A DNA stretch of 64,000 bases from Spinellus fusiger (Eukaryota > Mucoromycota > Mucoromycetes > Mucorales > Phycomycetaceae). The stretch's first letter is position 1. The number at the start of each line of letters is the position of its first letter. Under the pieces are notes generated by a model. That model saw only the letters and a program-made list of their open reading frames with translations, ran no database searches and was not told where the DNA came from. Positions 1-11,443 of the stretch are shown here, piece by piece. The stretch is taken from contig JALLLS010000002.1 of the NCBI GenBank assembly GCA_025094145.1, positions 620,001 to 684,000 on the forward strand, in the 5' to 3' direction. The translations under genes and the position numbers were made by a program.

Positions 1-3000
1 ATGCATTTTATAGACTAAACTCAATAACTAACAAAAAAAAACTATAATCTGGAACAATTGTTCAAAACAAAGTCTTCTATAAAGAAAACTATACTTTGCT
101 TCTACTCAATAATATTCCCAAGGTAGAGAATATGTATATAAACATTGATGCCATAGAGTCTAGAATCATTATATAAATTTATCGTTTGAATATTATGTAA
201 ACAATGGATTTCAGGTTGTGCGTGCCCTATTGTATCCGGAATTTTCCACTCAATTACCATGGAAATACTCTTTATATCTAATTCTGTGAAATACCGCGTT
301 TATAATTTTCCGTATCTAGTTCAACTATGCATGCACAGCTTAAAAGTGAAGTGAAAGTTTAAAGTGCAAGAAACACACCATTCTGCGAGAACAAGGTATA
401 GGTATTTAAACTCAACATCCCAACGCTTCATTCTCTTTCTTTAAATCCCTTATAAATTATCCTTTTTTGTCTTTTATCTCCCGATAAAGTATTATTTTAT
501 TCTTTGTTAAGACTTAAACAATAAAAACATAGGCAATATAAATCTAATAATAATAACAATAGTATAAATAACAATAATAAGAGATAAAACGGCAATAAAA
601 CAAGAAAATCAAATACTTTTGTAACAAAAAAAGAAAAACTTATAATCAAGTCAGACCAAACAAAGTAAGCTCTCTTTTTAGTCCATGTTCCGGATAAGAC
701 TGTCTCAACAACCCTACAGATGATTCTTAAATAGGATAATAATCTGGGTTTAATTATAAAGAATATTCGTTTAGCTTAGCATCTAGCTGCAATTGTTGAA
801 GAAAATGTTTATACACTTCATATTATAAGTAGGAAAGAAAAAGAAAGAGTGAGAGCTGTTAAGAGAATATTTGGTAGACTGAAGATACTACCGAGCTTTT
901 AAGTGTTTGGGTCTATAAAAAGGGGTAAAGAAGAGTATAGGCACTAAAGTGAATAGTAAGTTTTTTTCTTTGCCTGCTCATGTCAGAATAACATCTATTT
1001 AGTAGGATTCCTTAACTACTTTTATTATTACTTTTCAAAGTGTCATGAACAACGGCCATTGTTGGTGTGGGAAAATAGCTATATCTATAACAAGAAGTAA
1101 ACATTTTATTCAGATCATGGAATGTTGTACCATGGAACAATAAAATTTCTCCAAAAATTAGTGGGTTCTTTATCCCATGAATCTATAGAAACTATGATGT
1201 TTGTATCTTTTTCTTTAAAATGCTTCCAGTGAAAACATTTTTTTTTGTTCTTTATTCATGAGTAAGTATAATATACTTGCTAGGCCAATCATGTATTTAT
1301 CTAGAGTAAATTTAATCGTTGTGATAGCATTTCATTTTTTTTTAAAATTATATTAAAGAGATTCTTACTGTTTGTCAGAACAAAAAATTCTCAACTTTCC
1401 GTCAATAAGAGTTTTTTCCCTCATTTCTAGTATATGTACCGGAAAAGTAAACTTTGTACTCTTTGACATATTTTATATTGCTATTGACAAACTATGTTGT
1501 TTTTTTGTCGATCTTTGGCAAAATCCTATGATAGAGTTTGTAATTTTTGAAAATAATCTGTGTTGGTCGCTACTGAATAGGCAATAAACAATCGATCAAT
1601 CACTTAAATAAAGACAAATATATGATTTTGAATGAAAAGTACAATTCTTCCTATGCCTCATTTATTTTTTTTGTGTCTTTAATGAAGTATGATTTATTAT
1701 TAACCTATAGTATTTACCACCTTTTTATGGCAACATATATTTAATATACTTATAAAGAATTATAAAAAAAAATTGCTGCGGCGTTAGCTTTACGCTAACT
1801 TATTGGGTTTTTAAGTTTATAAAAATAAGATAAAAATTCTTAAGTCCTTCAACTAATTATATTAAGTAAAGATAAAAACAAGGTACCGGCAAAAGGTATT
1901 TTACAATATTGATTATTTATTATCAATTAATTTACATGTATCTTTTGTGCAGATGATTACTGTAAAGGTAAAGAAAAAAAAATAGTAACACAACTAAAGC
2001 TTCATTCTTTTAATATGAACGGGAGTAGGGACTGCATTGTTCTCTTGAGATGTAATAGAGAAGTAGATAGTAATATATAAAGTAAAAATAAAAGTTTCTA
2101 CTATTATAAATACAATGTATTCTATTTGAACTATTGAGATAATGAAAATAATACAACCACTTAGTGCTTATAACAACTTTACATAAACCTAAAAATAAAA
2201 CACTCCAACAAGACAGTGTAAAACAAATGATTTATTATGTACCATTATAATAAAGAATACATCTAGGGCACTACTTTTGCTAATGAATGGTAAGAGAATA
2301 GAAATATATTATGCATCAAAAGCTTATTGATATAATCTATTGATTCGAGTTTTAAAATGTAATTTTATTTCATGTTGATTCAATAGCATTGAAAGAAAGA
2401 AGAGCTTAAATTTCATGCTTTTTAAAATCATAAAACCGTAACATTTAAAGATATTTAATTTTGCCATAGTAATAACCAGTCAATAAGTCGTTTTTCTTTT
2501 TGATGTCAAATCTTTACCTACATCAAACACTTTCTACACTATAATATCTACCATCTGTGATGTCATTTCATGCAACTTGACCCACAAAAAGTTACTCCCG
2601 TGATCATTCAATAATATTAGATTTATTTTCCTTGTATACTGAAAGCCTAAGTATAAATTCTCGTGCGATCAGCTAAATTGAGTTGGGCACAAACTCCATA
2701 TTTGTGTTCAATGTTATAACTTTTTTATTATATGGATACTGAATGAAGAACGGATATGAAAGTGGTGATAGAATAATAAAAACAATTTGTGTGGAACTAC
2801 CAGCTGTTCTTCTTATCTCTTGAGATAGGAGCTAAGTAAAGAAAAAAGCATGCCTGTATGATAAACCAGGTTTAGGTGATAGGCTATGAATGTACAAGAT
2901 TCTATCTGACTCCACAAATTGGGTGCCCGGATCTATATAAATCAGTTCTATGTATCTAAATAAGCTTATCCAATGGCGAAACTAAAGAACAAAATCATAT

Positions 3001-3415
3001 ATTTAAATAGAAAGATGGCATTTATTCGAATGAGCAAAATACCAAAAAAGTCTTCATAGAAAAAAATACTAATGAGCCATTAACATAGGTACCTGTCTAG
3101 AATGAATTAAAAAAATCTATGATACTTAATTACAGGTTCACAAACAGAAGACAAAAAGAGTTATTGAAGGGAATCTATTTTGCCGAACCAATGCTGAGAT
3201 ATGGTTGCTGCTAACCTCAGACCAGCAAGAGCTTGAGCATGGAAAAGCATCACAAACACATGACAAAATATAACCTTCTATATAAACAGGTCCGCTACGG
3301 GAGGTGCTTTTCTTTTTGTTATCGAACTTTAAAGACTTCTGACTCTTTGTGGGACCTTTTCTTTCTATCAATCCACAATCAATCATAAAAAAGACATAGA
3401 CCTACCCTAACTATT
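1..3415. other. AT-rich gene-free stretch
   Basis: I see no convincing coding region, RNA gene or mobile-element protein here on either strand. Open frames are short (under about 85 codons) and of low-complexity composition. The stretch is rich in poly-A and poly-T runs and stop codons in all frames. One small perfect inverted repeat (GTTAGC / GCTAAC around a 5-base loop) lies near 1785-1802. The last few hundred bases probably include the promoter of the bZIP gene that starts at 3416. Confidence 0.6.
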
Positions 3416-5326
3416 ATGTCGACCCTCGATTCCTCATCATCAGACTTGAATAGAACTGTACTTTCATCTGTTACTGCTATAGATTCGACATCCATACCTG
3501 TATCTAAAGCAATATGTGATACAAACACATTTTGTACACACGTCCCACACACGTCCAAACACACGAAGAATCAGTCTACTTATATCGATACATCTCACTC
3601 AAGAGATCAGTGTGATACTACACTGTCTGGCATCGAGAGATTAAGTCATAAACGTACATGGAGTGAGGATCTCACCACCAACGAGCAATACCATGGCTCC
3701 AAAACATATAAATTAACTGGTATGTAGCTTTGATATTTGTGTATTTCAGATACTTATTCAATCCAAATATAGTCAATGATGATGCCCATTCATTCTATTC
3801 GCATGATGATCTTGATCCAAGTCAAGGTAAAACAATAGTAATAACAACTAATATTTCACTATTAGGATTTATATTGGAATTTATCATGCTAACATCAATA
3901 AAGTAGACAGTGATGATTCTCATTTTTTCCATCAACAACCGAGTGTGAAACAAACTGGCGAAGAATCCATTGATGTAAGCCCTCTTTTTCTCTCTCTCTT
4001 TATGAATATGCATGTATATTCATCACTTGATAATATTATTTTTAAATATAGGAAGATGAAGACCCTAAAACAAAGCGAAAAGTTCAAAATAGAGCTGCCC
4101 AAAGAGCTTTTAGAGAACGAAAAGAACGCTATGTAAAAGATTTGGAAATGAAAATCAAACAGATCCAAGAAACACATGTGTTTACAACACATCAACTCTT
4201 CCGTGAAAATCAACATCTTCGGTCTGTTGTTTATCGTTTGGAATCAGAAAATTTTGCACTGAAAGGTGCTCAAACTCAGATATCAGACATCAATTCTGCT
4301 TGCCATAAGCCAAATACACTACAGGAGGGTTGGTTACCGCCGACTGCCTATAAGCATTCATTTTCTTACCCAGTCGAAGCCAATATGCCCTCAATGATGC
4401 CAAGACACCCCTCTGGACATTTGTTATATACCACTATGCCCTTGATGCCTATTGAGAAAGAACAAATATCGCATGCAAACATAGCACCCGTGTATAGTCA
4501 ACTACCCTCTTCATCACCACCTACCTATTCTCCTCTGCCTTTTCACAGCCATCGTCCAGTGCCTATGCCTGTTCCTATTCTTCCACAACAGACACAACCA
4601 CCTGCACAAAAATTCACATTCACCATCAGCACACCAGCAACCCTGAAAGCAAATGGAGTCGCCGGCCACCAAAAAAAATTATCTCCGGAACCCGTTCGAC
4701 CCGTTAGACTTTATGCAGAAGAGCAGCATCCAGCAATGCAACCAAGAAAGCAACCACAGCTCAATTCAACTGCTAATCTTAACTACTCACAAGAGATGCC
4801 AGACAACGAAAATTTTTTTGGATCTCCCGTGAGCATGGATATCAAAAACACAAGACTCGCTCCTTCCCAGGGCACTCCTTCTCCCCTCATGCTATTAAGG
4901 TGCAGTGCCATGGAAACCTGCGATACATTGGACTCTTTTGCTAATACAAGACATTCATCTTCCCCCTTCCTTCAGCAACACCACAGTGTAAGCGACTCTC
5001 TCTTAGAAAAGCCTCTGTTGGATGATAAAGAGACATTGGATCTATGGCTCATGGGAAAACATTCTTCAGCCTCTCCAGACTATAGTACCCTCAGTCCCAC
5101 CTTAGTCATTCAACACCCGATAGGAAGAGAGGTAGAAAAGATGAAAGAAAAAAGTAAAAATCATCTCTGGCAGCGATTGATTCAATCCGACCGACTGTCT
5201 AATTATAGTGTAGATCAACTCTTGGAAGGAATGAAAAGGCGTGGCCAATGTGTAGACACTGGGCGCTTCCCTGATGATTGGGAAATGGATAAGCTGATGA
5301 GAGATATAGATCAAGAGCACTTGTAG
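3416..5326 (+). CDS. Yap1/Pap1-type bZIP transcription factor (bZIP 1), 4 exons
   Basis: Joining 3416-3719, 3773-3826, 3907-3974 and 4052-5326 gives a 566-residue protein. Each junction has GT donors and TAG acceptors and keeps frame. The bZIP starts near residue 147 in exon 4: a basic region with NRAAQRAFRERKERYVKDLE, the NxxAQxxFR signature of the fungal AP-1/Yap family, then a leucine zipper to about residue 215. The middle is a long Pro/Ser/Gln-rich, probably activating region. The C-terminal ~60 residues (HLWQRLIQ...VDQLLEGMKRRGQC) align in pattern with the Yap1 C-terminal cysteine-rich domain but retain only one obvious Cys, so classical redox control by disulfides may be altered. Family role: nuclear regulator of oxidative or drug stress; the specific role here is inferred. 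A second family member lies at 38901-40842. Confidence 0.85.
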
Positions 5327-6542
5327 TGTTGTTTTTTCTTTCTTTTTCTTTATGATGTGTAAATATTCATTTGTAGTGTAAATAATATTTTTAATAGAAC
5401 AAAGGCATTTTGAGAAAGTCTGTATTTGTGGAACGAGTCGAATGATTCAATAAAGCTGAGTGCCTGTTTTTTGTTTTTTTGTTTTTTTTTGTTTTTTTTT
5501 GTTTTTTTTTCATGAGCAGTTGAACGATAAGGTTTCACACTCGCGTAACTCTGGTGAGCATAGTCAATCGATCTGTTTAGAAATGAATAGATGATTGGGT
5601 AGAGAGCAGGCATGGTAACTCTGTAACGTGTTCATAGGTAGGACAGGTGTTTACACGTTAAGACTTTTGCCCGTAGACACGCACTTGTTACTCTTTTGAT
5701 TCTGTGTGGGTTCGGTCTGGTTATACTTTAATCCCTTATTCTATATTCTGGTAGATGTCCGTGATCAAAATGCACTGTTCATTTTACTACTGCTATTGTA
5801 GTTACATATATTTATATAAAAGGTAAAGAGTGGTGATTATCTTATTAAGGAGAGAAAAGACTTGTGTTAATATTGAATGGAGACTGTGTAGTAATAAACA
5901 CACAATGTTCAATGTTCAATTATTCACCTTTAATACAGCTGAAACTATAGCGACAATGGCAAGTACAATACCATGTACAACTATAATGATAATGGCAATC
6001 TTAATTAAAAGTAAATAGATAAACCAACAAGAAATAAATAAAACATGAACCAATACATCCACTCATATTATTTTGTTGATTCAAAGGTTATAGTTTCCTC
6101 TTTATAAAATAAAAAGGTTTAGTTTCAGCCCCACCCTCTGCTCATATTATACTTTATTAAAGACGGTTGCACCCTGAAGTAAAATCAATAGTACTGTCAA
6201 TAGCTTCAAGGTTTATCCGTCCAAGAACCCTGGTGAGGGATTACATAAGACTTATATTGGGAGAGTGTTGACTTTTATCTGTTCCTATGAGGATCTCTAC
6301 TCAGTATTGTTTCAGTTGTATTGTATGGTTCCATAAGTTATTCTCATTGACAGCTGGTGTCTCCATGGCTACACCAAACAAACAATGCCTTTTCATGTTT
6401 GACTCTAAATATAAACCAGGCAATGTTTTGTTTTGTTTTGTATTGTATTGTTTCATAGCTATGACTATGACTATGACTATGACTATGAAAATAACCATAG
6501 CCACTAGTATTAGTAGCCTTCTCTTCTCTTTATTTCCTTCTA
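5327..6542. other. Intergenic region with T-homopolymer tracts
   Basis: No coding signal was recognised. It holds a run of GTTTTTTTT-type blocks at 5465-5510 just downstream of bZIP 1, probably its 3' region, and a (CTATGA)n microsatellite at 6457-6488 close to the start of the next gene. The 3' half is presumably the promoter and possible 5' leader of the UNC-93-like gene. Confidence 0.4.
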
Positions 6543-7938
6543 ATGATAGAGGTACTTCAATTGGATAGACTAAATACTCCACTTATCCAAGTCATTCTGC
6601 TGGGATGTGTCTGTCTTTGTTGTCCTGGCATGTTCAATGCATTGATGGGTCTTGGGGCAGGTGGCTCCATGAGCTCCAACATTGCCTTGACAGACGCAGC
6701 CAATGGCGTTCTTTATGGCTGCTTCTTCATCGTAGGATTCTTTGCAGGCTCTGTCACCAATACACTGGGAACAAAAAGCACACTCACAGTAAATATATAT
6801 CTTTTTATATTCCTACATTGACTTGTTTTTATTCTAAATTTAGATTGGCTCTGTAGGCTATGCTCTTTATGCTTCTGCCTTTTGGATCTATGATGCAAAA
6901 AAAATAGCCAGTATTGTGGTGATTGCTGGTGCTGTACTAGGATGCTGCGCTGGTTTATTTTGGTCTGCTCAAGGTGCTATCATGATGTCGTACCCTGAAG
7001 AGAAGAACAAAGGCAAATACGTTGCTATCTTTTGGACACTGTTTAATCTGGGTGGCATTATTGGCTCTGTTATTGCTCTTGTTCTTAATCTTGAGCAAGG
7101 AGCCTCCAGTGGTGTCTCTGCTGGAACCTACACTGCCTTTGTGGTAATTATGCTGACAGGTGTCTTGTTCTCTCTTGTTCTCTCTCCCTCTTCCCAAGTT
7201 GTTCGTCCCAATGGTACCAAAATAAGCATGGCAAAAGCAACTCACTGGAAGGACGAGATCAAAGGTGCTGTTATGGTGTGGAGTGATTGGAGAATGATGT
7301 GCCTTTTACCCGCCTTTCTAGCCTCCAATTGGTTCTATGCCTACCAATTCAGAGTGAATGCCATCTTCTTTGATGCTTCTACCCGTGCCCTCAATGATAC
7401 CATGTACTGGGCTCTTCAGATCGTAGGGTCTATCTTTCTTGGTATTTTATTAGACTACCAGGGCATACATCGCAGGAGCCGAGGTATTTTATGTCTTGCC
7501 TTTCTCTTTTTTATTCTTATGGCGATATGGGCTGGAGGATTTGTTTTTCAGTTAACTTTTGACACTACCTTTTCTGATCCTATTCACTGGAATACTTCTT
7601 CTTTTGGGGGTCCATTTGTGCTGTACATGCTGTATGGGATGTCGGATGCCCTCTATCAAACCTATATGTATTGGATTATGGGAGCCATGTCAAACGACGC
7701 TTCCTTATTGGCACGATATGCAGGGTTCTACAAGGCAGTTCAATCAGCAGGAGCAGCCATTGCGTTTGGTATTGACGCTGTGAACATTCCTCTTCGCTGG
7801 GAGTGTCTTATTTGTTGGTTGCTTGTCTTTGTTTCTTTTCCACTTATCTTTCTAGTAGCCAATCAAATCACCGAAACAAATGAGAGTGAAGACACGGAGA
7901 GTTGCCATGGGTCTTTAAAGATAGAAGTACTTGGGTAG
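6543..7938 (+). CDS. UNC-93-like (MFS-fold) multi-pass membrane protein, 2 exons
   Basis: Exons 6543-6788 and 6844-7938 (55-nt intron, GTAAAT...TTTAG) give about 446 residues. The first helix region carries LLGCVCLCCPGMFNALMGLG, typical of fungal UNC-93-like/DUF895 proteins, followed by a hydrophobic hairpin, a loop with GTKSTLT, and FWSAQGAIMMSYPEEKNKGK, a motif of this family between helices 4 and 5. About ten to eleven further hydrophobic segments follow. The substrate is unknown; the family resembles MFS transporters or ion-channel regulators at internal or plasma membranes. The start is uncertain: the ATG at 6543 gives a short N-tail, and an upstream exon is possible. The C-tail is short and acidic. 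Confidence 0.8.
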
Positions 7939-8036
7939 AATTGAATTTGTTATTATTATTAGTGCTGTCTTTTTTATGGTCATGGGCTTTGTTGACAAAA
8001 TGAATAAATAGTGTTTCTATGTACATTACATAATAT

Positions 8037-8140
8037 GAAGATGAAGATGAATGTAAATAAAGATGAAGATGAAGATGAAGATGAAGATGATGAAGAAGAT
8101 AAATAAAGATGAAGATGAAGAAGATAAAGATAAATAAAGT
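8037..8140. repeat. (GATGAA)n microsatellite
   Basis: A run of GATGAAGATGAA units with interspersed AAATAA lies in the short convergent gap between the UNC-93-like gene and the Dlt1-like gene. It is a simple repeat in a 3' intergenic position. Confidence 0.85.
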
Positions 8141-8201
8141 GTTGGTTATGATGTTCAGTGTGTCCCGTTTCTCCTTCTTACTACAGAGGTGGTTGGCTTA
8201 T

Positions 8202-9641
8202 TTACATATGCATGCCAATCCTATCCATCATAAGACGATCATAAATAATACGTCTATTCTCTTCTTCTGTAGCATCACCCTCCACGTCAGGTCTATTAGG
8301 ATAAACCCGGTAAAGAGACTGTGATTGACGCCGTATTCCATTTGCAGTAGTGGAACGTGATGTCCAGGTGGCTATGGACTGAGCAAGTGAGACTACATCA
8401 TCCTCCTGTAGTCCCTGTTGATGTACTGATCTAGGCTGTGGCTGTGATTGGGATCTTGAGCGATGTTGTACGCTTGTGCTGGCTGAGCGTCTTTGGGAGG
8501 AATGAGTGACCATAGGAGCAGTAGGATCGAAGCTATCCTGGCGTAGTGTCCTACTTGTGTCTTCTTCACTAGGCACCCAACCCTCTGGCTGCGAGTTAAG
8601 GTTAAAATAGAATCCCATATGATGAAGCATAACAGCAAGGTGTTTCATAATATCAAGGTATTCTTCCTGGCTCATTGGGTAACAACTGAACCGTGCACGT
8701 TCATAGCCCTCCAAGTAGACTCTGCCTAATTGAAAATCCACCAGTTTTCTCTGCATAAGAAATTCCATGTATTGCCTTACAGGAACATAATGGGGGCGAG
8801 CATATTCTGTGTCGAGTTTAATGGCTGCACTTTCTATTGTACAATAGGATATAGTACAATAGGATATAGTACAATAAGATATAGTACAATAAGATATACC
8901 ACAATAAGATATAGCACAATAGGATATAGTATACCAGTATGTATAAGTGAATTATACTCTACATACACTAACCATCCTTACCAATAATAGCAGGTGTTCT
9001 TGAAATGGCTCTCTTGAAATCAACACCATCAAACAGCATATCTATTCACAAGTCCACTCAATAAGATGAACAGATACTCTTATTGTTCTCTTGTTAATAT
9101 TCACCTGGAGTTGATTTTCCAGTGCTTGGAACAGAGGCAGACAAAGGATGGCATTGTGTTTGAATCTCCTTTACCTTGATAAATTCATTCTGGATATGAC
9201 TATGGACCTTCTAATAAGTGTAAAGTACAGATATGTATTAGTACACCAACACAAGCACACAGGCACTCTCTCCACACCCCCTCAGATATATCTATGTATA
9301 TAGCCTGCCTTTGGTAAATCGTCCTCTTTAATAGGCACATACAGTTTAGGAATATCTTGTAGTGAGCTTCTCACACTGAATACACGACTACATGAAAAGA
9401 CAATAGAAAAGATGGTCTGATATTTGAATATACTTTTATGCATATAGATCCTTACAAGCAGGACATAGCTACTTGTGACTACAAAGAGGTTTCTATAGTC
9501 AAGGTAGCCAGTGGCAGTACGGTCTTCTAGTGCCTGGATAATGACGTCTGCTGCTGAAATAGCTAGACACACTACAATGAGCAGAACAAGACAGAGCAAA
9601 GAGGCTGTATATAGATGGCGGGAGGTTCTATTGGACGGCAT
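8202..9641 (-). CDS. DLT1: Dlt1-like (defect at low temperature) membrane protein, 5 exons
   Basis: On the minus strand, exons 9641-9456, 9416-9309, 9210-9105, 9041-8982 and 8833-8202 join in frame to 363 residues. There are two N-terminal membrane helices (LYTASLLCLVLLIVVCLAI and YVLLTIFSIVFSCSRVF). They are followed by the motif IPKLYVPIKEDDLPKKVHSH, then FKRAISRTPAII and YERARFSCYPMSQEEYLDIM, and a Ser/Gln/Arg-rich tail. This order matches my recollection of fungal Dlt1 proteins; the exact role of that family is poorly known. Intron 1 is 39 nt with no stop, intron 2 has a GC donor (AAG|GCAGGC), and intron 4 contains a 15-bp minisatellite. No unspliced frame shows this protein. The gene model is stronger than the family name. 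Confidence 0.7.
8838..8935. repeat. 15-bp minisatellite inside a Dlt1 intron
   Basis: Six to seven head-to-tail copies of a 15-bp unit (ACAATAGGATATAGT with A/G and C variants) lie in the fourth intron of the Dlt1-like gene and run up to its 3' splice site. On the plus strand one frame reads as repeated STIGY/STIRY, which is a by-product of the repeat and not a protein. Confidence 0.85.
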
Positions 9642-9830
9642 AAAAGGATAAACACTGAAATAGGAAAGAGAAAAGAGAAAAGAGTGTCTGCAGTTGTCTT
9701 GGGGCTTCCAAGCAAATAGAAGTAGAGCCAAAAGAGTAAGTCCTGGTGGAAGATTTTTGTTATTTCCATAAAAGGTAAGTGATGACATGTATAATTCAAT
9801 CTTCAAAGACGCCTCTCTTTTATCTCTCTT

Positions 9831-10872
9831 ATGAAGACACCAACACCCTCCACATCAGCAGCAGCAGCAGCAGCAGCAAAAACAACAACAGCAGCAGCAG
9901 CACAAAAGACACCTTCTGCACTCTCTTCTGTTGTGAGTGACCTTATAAGGGCAGCTGCTGGTAGTGATGCACAGACAGTAGCAGATGAAGACCTTGACCA
10001 TTATGTTGCAAACCTCATTCTCAAAGAAGCAGAGGCCAAGAGAAAGCAGTACAACCGTGTGGGTGTACGTGCTTACCAGCCAGACACTGGACAGTAAGTG
10101 CAACCCACACTAACTAGTGCCTTTATTAAACAGACAAGGATCAGTGCCTCACCTATGAGACAGGCCTCGCAAAAGACTCCCCAAGCCCAACACTCGCTTC
10201 CTGCTTAATGTTGTAAAAGCCACCTCCAGTCACAATCAGGCAGTGATACGCTCCAATGAAGAACAAGCAGAACAAGCACGCAGAAAAAGAAGAAGAGAGG
10301 AAGAAGAAGACCAGTATTCAAGAGACTCTCGCCATCGACGACAGGACAGACAGTACAGGCGCTCTACTAGAGAGAGCAGCATGTCACCTAAACGATATTC
10401 AAAACAGACTTCCTCACATTCACGCTCTCCTGTCAGAAGAAATCATTCTTCTTCTATGAGTACCGGTGCTTCCTTTTCAGCAGCACTTTCTGAACCCACA
10501 CCCACACCCACATCTAAAGCCACAGCCAGTGTCTCTTTTCGTGGCAGAGGAAGAATGACTACAGGAGGATCTTCCATGGACAAATACTTTGAACAAGATT
10601 ACGATCCAATGGATGATGTTTTATCAGATGAAGAAGTATTCTTATTCAATATCCCTAAAAAGGAAAAGAAGAAGAAAAAGAAGAGTAAAAAGAGCAAAAA
10701 AAGCAAAGAGAGCAAAAAGCACAAGAAGAAAAAAGATAGTGACAGTGATAGTAGCAGCCTCTCAGGCCAAAGTAGCAGTCCCAGTAGTGATGAAGAAGAC
10801 AGCAGAAGCAGTGATGAAGAAGGGAAGAAGACATTAGGGCCATCTGTGCGTACATGGGATATTGGAAAGTAG
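9831..10872 (+). CDS. Nuclear K/S-rich, probably RNA-processing-related protein, 2 exons
   Basis: Exons 9831-10093 and 10164-10872 (GTAAGT...GACAG intron) give 323 residues. The N-terminus is Ala/Thr-rich (from CAG/CAA repeats). It is followed by a predicted helical block containing LDHYVANLILKEAEAKR and KPNTRFLLNVVKATSSHNQA, the latter spanning the splice junction and looking like a conserved motif. The second half is an RS-like, Arg/Ser region, a poly-Lys tract and an acidic Ser tail ending in SVRTWDIGK. This composition is common in splicing-associated nuclear proteins. I do not recognise the family securely and assign no reaction. Confidence 0.7.
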
Positions 10873-10910
10873 AATCAACAGACACTTTTAAATACACTGG
10901 GCCACCCCTA

Positions 10911-11235
10911 TTAACCTCTGAACTTCTGAAGTACACTCTGTCAATAAATGTCAATATCAACCCTCCCATTCTATTCTGTACCTTTGTTACATTGGCTATG
11001 TTGCGCTCATAGACCATCGTTTGACTCTGTTCTTCTGCATCTTGTTCTGCTTCATGAGCTAGTGTCTCCATAAATATAAGGTAGTTGAGGAATATCTGCA
11101 GTGCTCTGTTATTAGTGCTTCTGGTTTCTATCTTAGGAAAGTCACCATAATATCAACATTATCAGTAAAAGTGTGATGAGGTAAATATCGCTTTAGCTTC
11201 TTTTTAAAAGTAGAGCGTGAAAGGGGTCTTGCCAT
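10911..11235 (-). CDS. CENPW: CENP-W-like histone-fold protein, 3 exons
   Basis: Minus-strand exons 11235-11146, 11095-10982 and 10937-10911 join to a 76-residue protein that is too split to appear as one open frame. It begins MARPLSRSTFKKKLKRYL, continues IFLNYLIFMETLAHEAEQDA and NIANVTK, and ends SVLQKFRG. Human CENP-W has the same plan: a basic N-terminus, LNCLLFVHRLAEE in helix 2, then a short helix ending in KKSRG. CENP-W pairs with CENP-T in the inner kinetochore. Length (76 versus 88 in human) and the terminal FRG fit. It is tail-to-tail with the K/S-rich gene, about 38 bases apart. Could instead be another small histone-fold protein, but the C-terminus is telling. Confidence 0.75.
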
Positions 11236-11443
11236 GACAAACACAGAAGAAGACTATTGTGACTGGTGAATAAAAGGAAGAGAGGTCTATGCCTTAGATC
11301 CAATTTTCAGTACACACCCAAAGATGTTTGGGATATAAAAGGAAATAAAAGAGATATCAAATTACACTATTTCGCTGTCTAAATAAGATATTTCAAACTC
11401 TGTCTGCCTATCCTAGCAATAGCTACACTATCTTCATAAAGTA

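Noticed and set aside
8730..8987. STIGY-repeat frame on the plus strand
   Set aside because: Translation of the intron minisatellite opposite the Dlt1-like gene.
9572..9806. Upstream Met for the Dlt1-like protein (frame open to 9806)
   Set aside because: The extra residues look like untranslated leader; the ATG at 9641 directly precedes the first membrane helix as expected.
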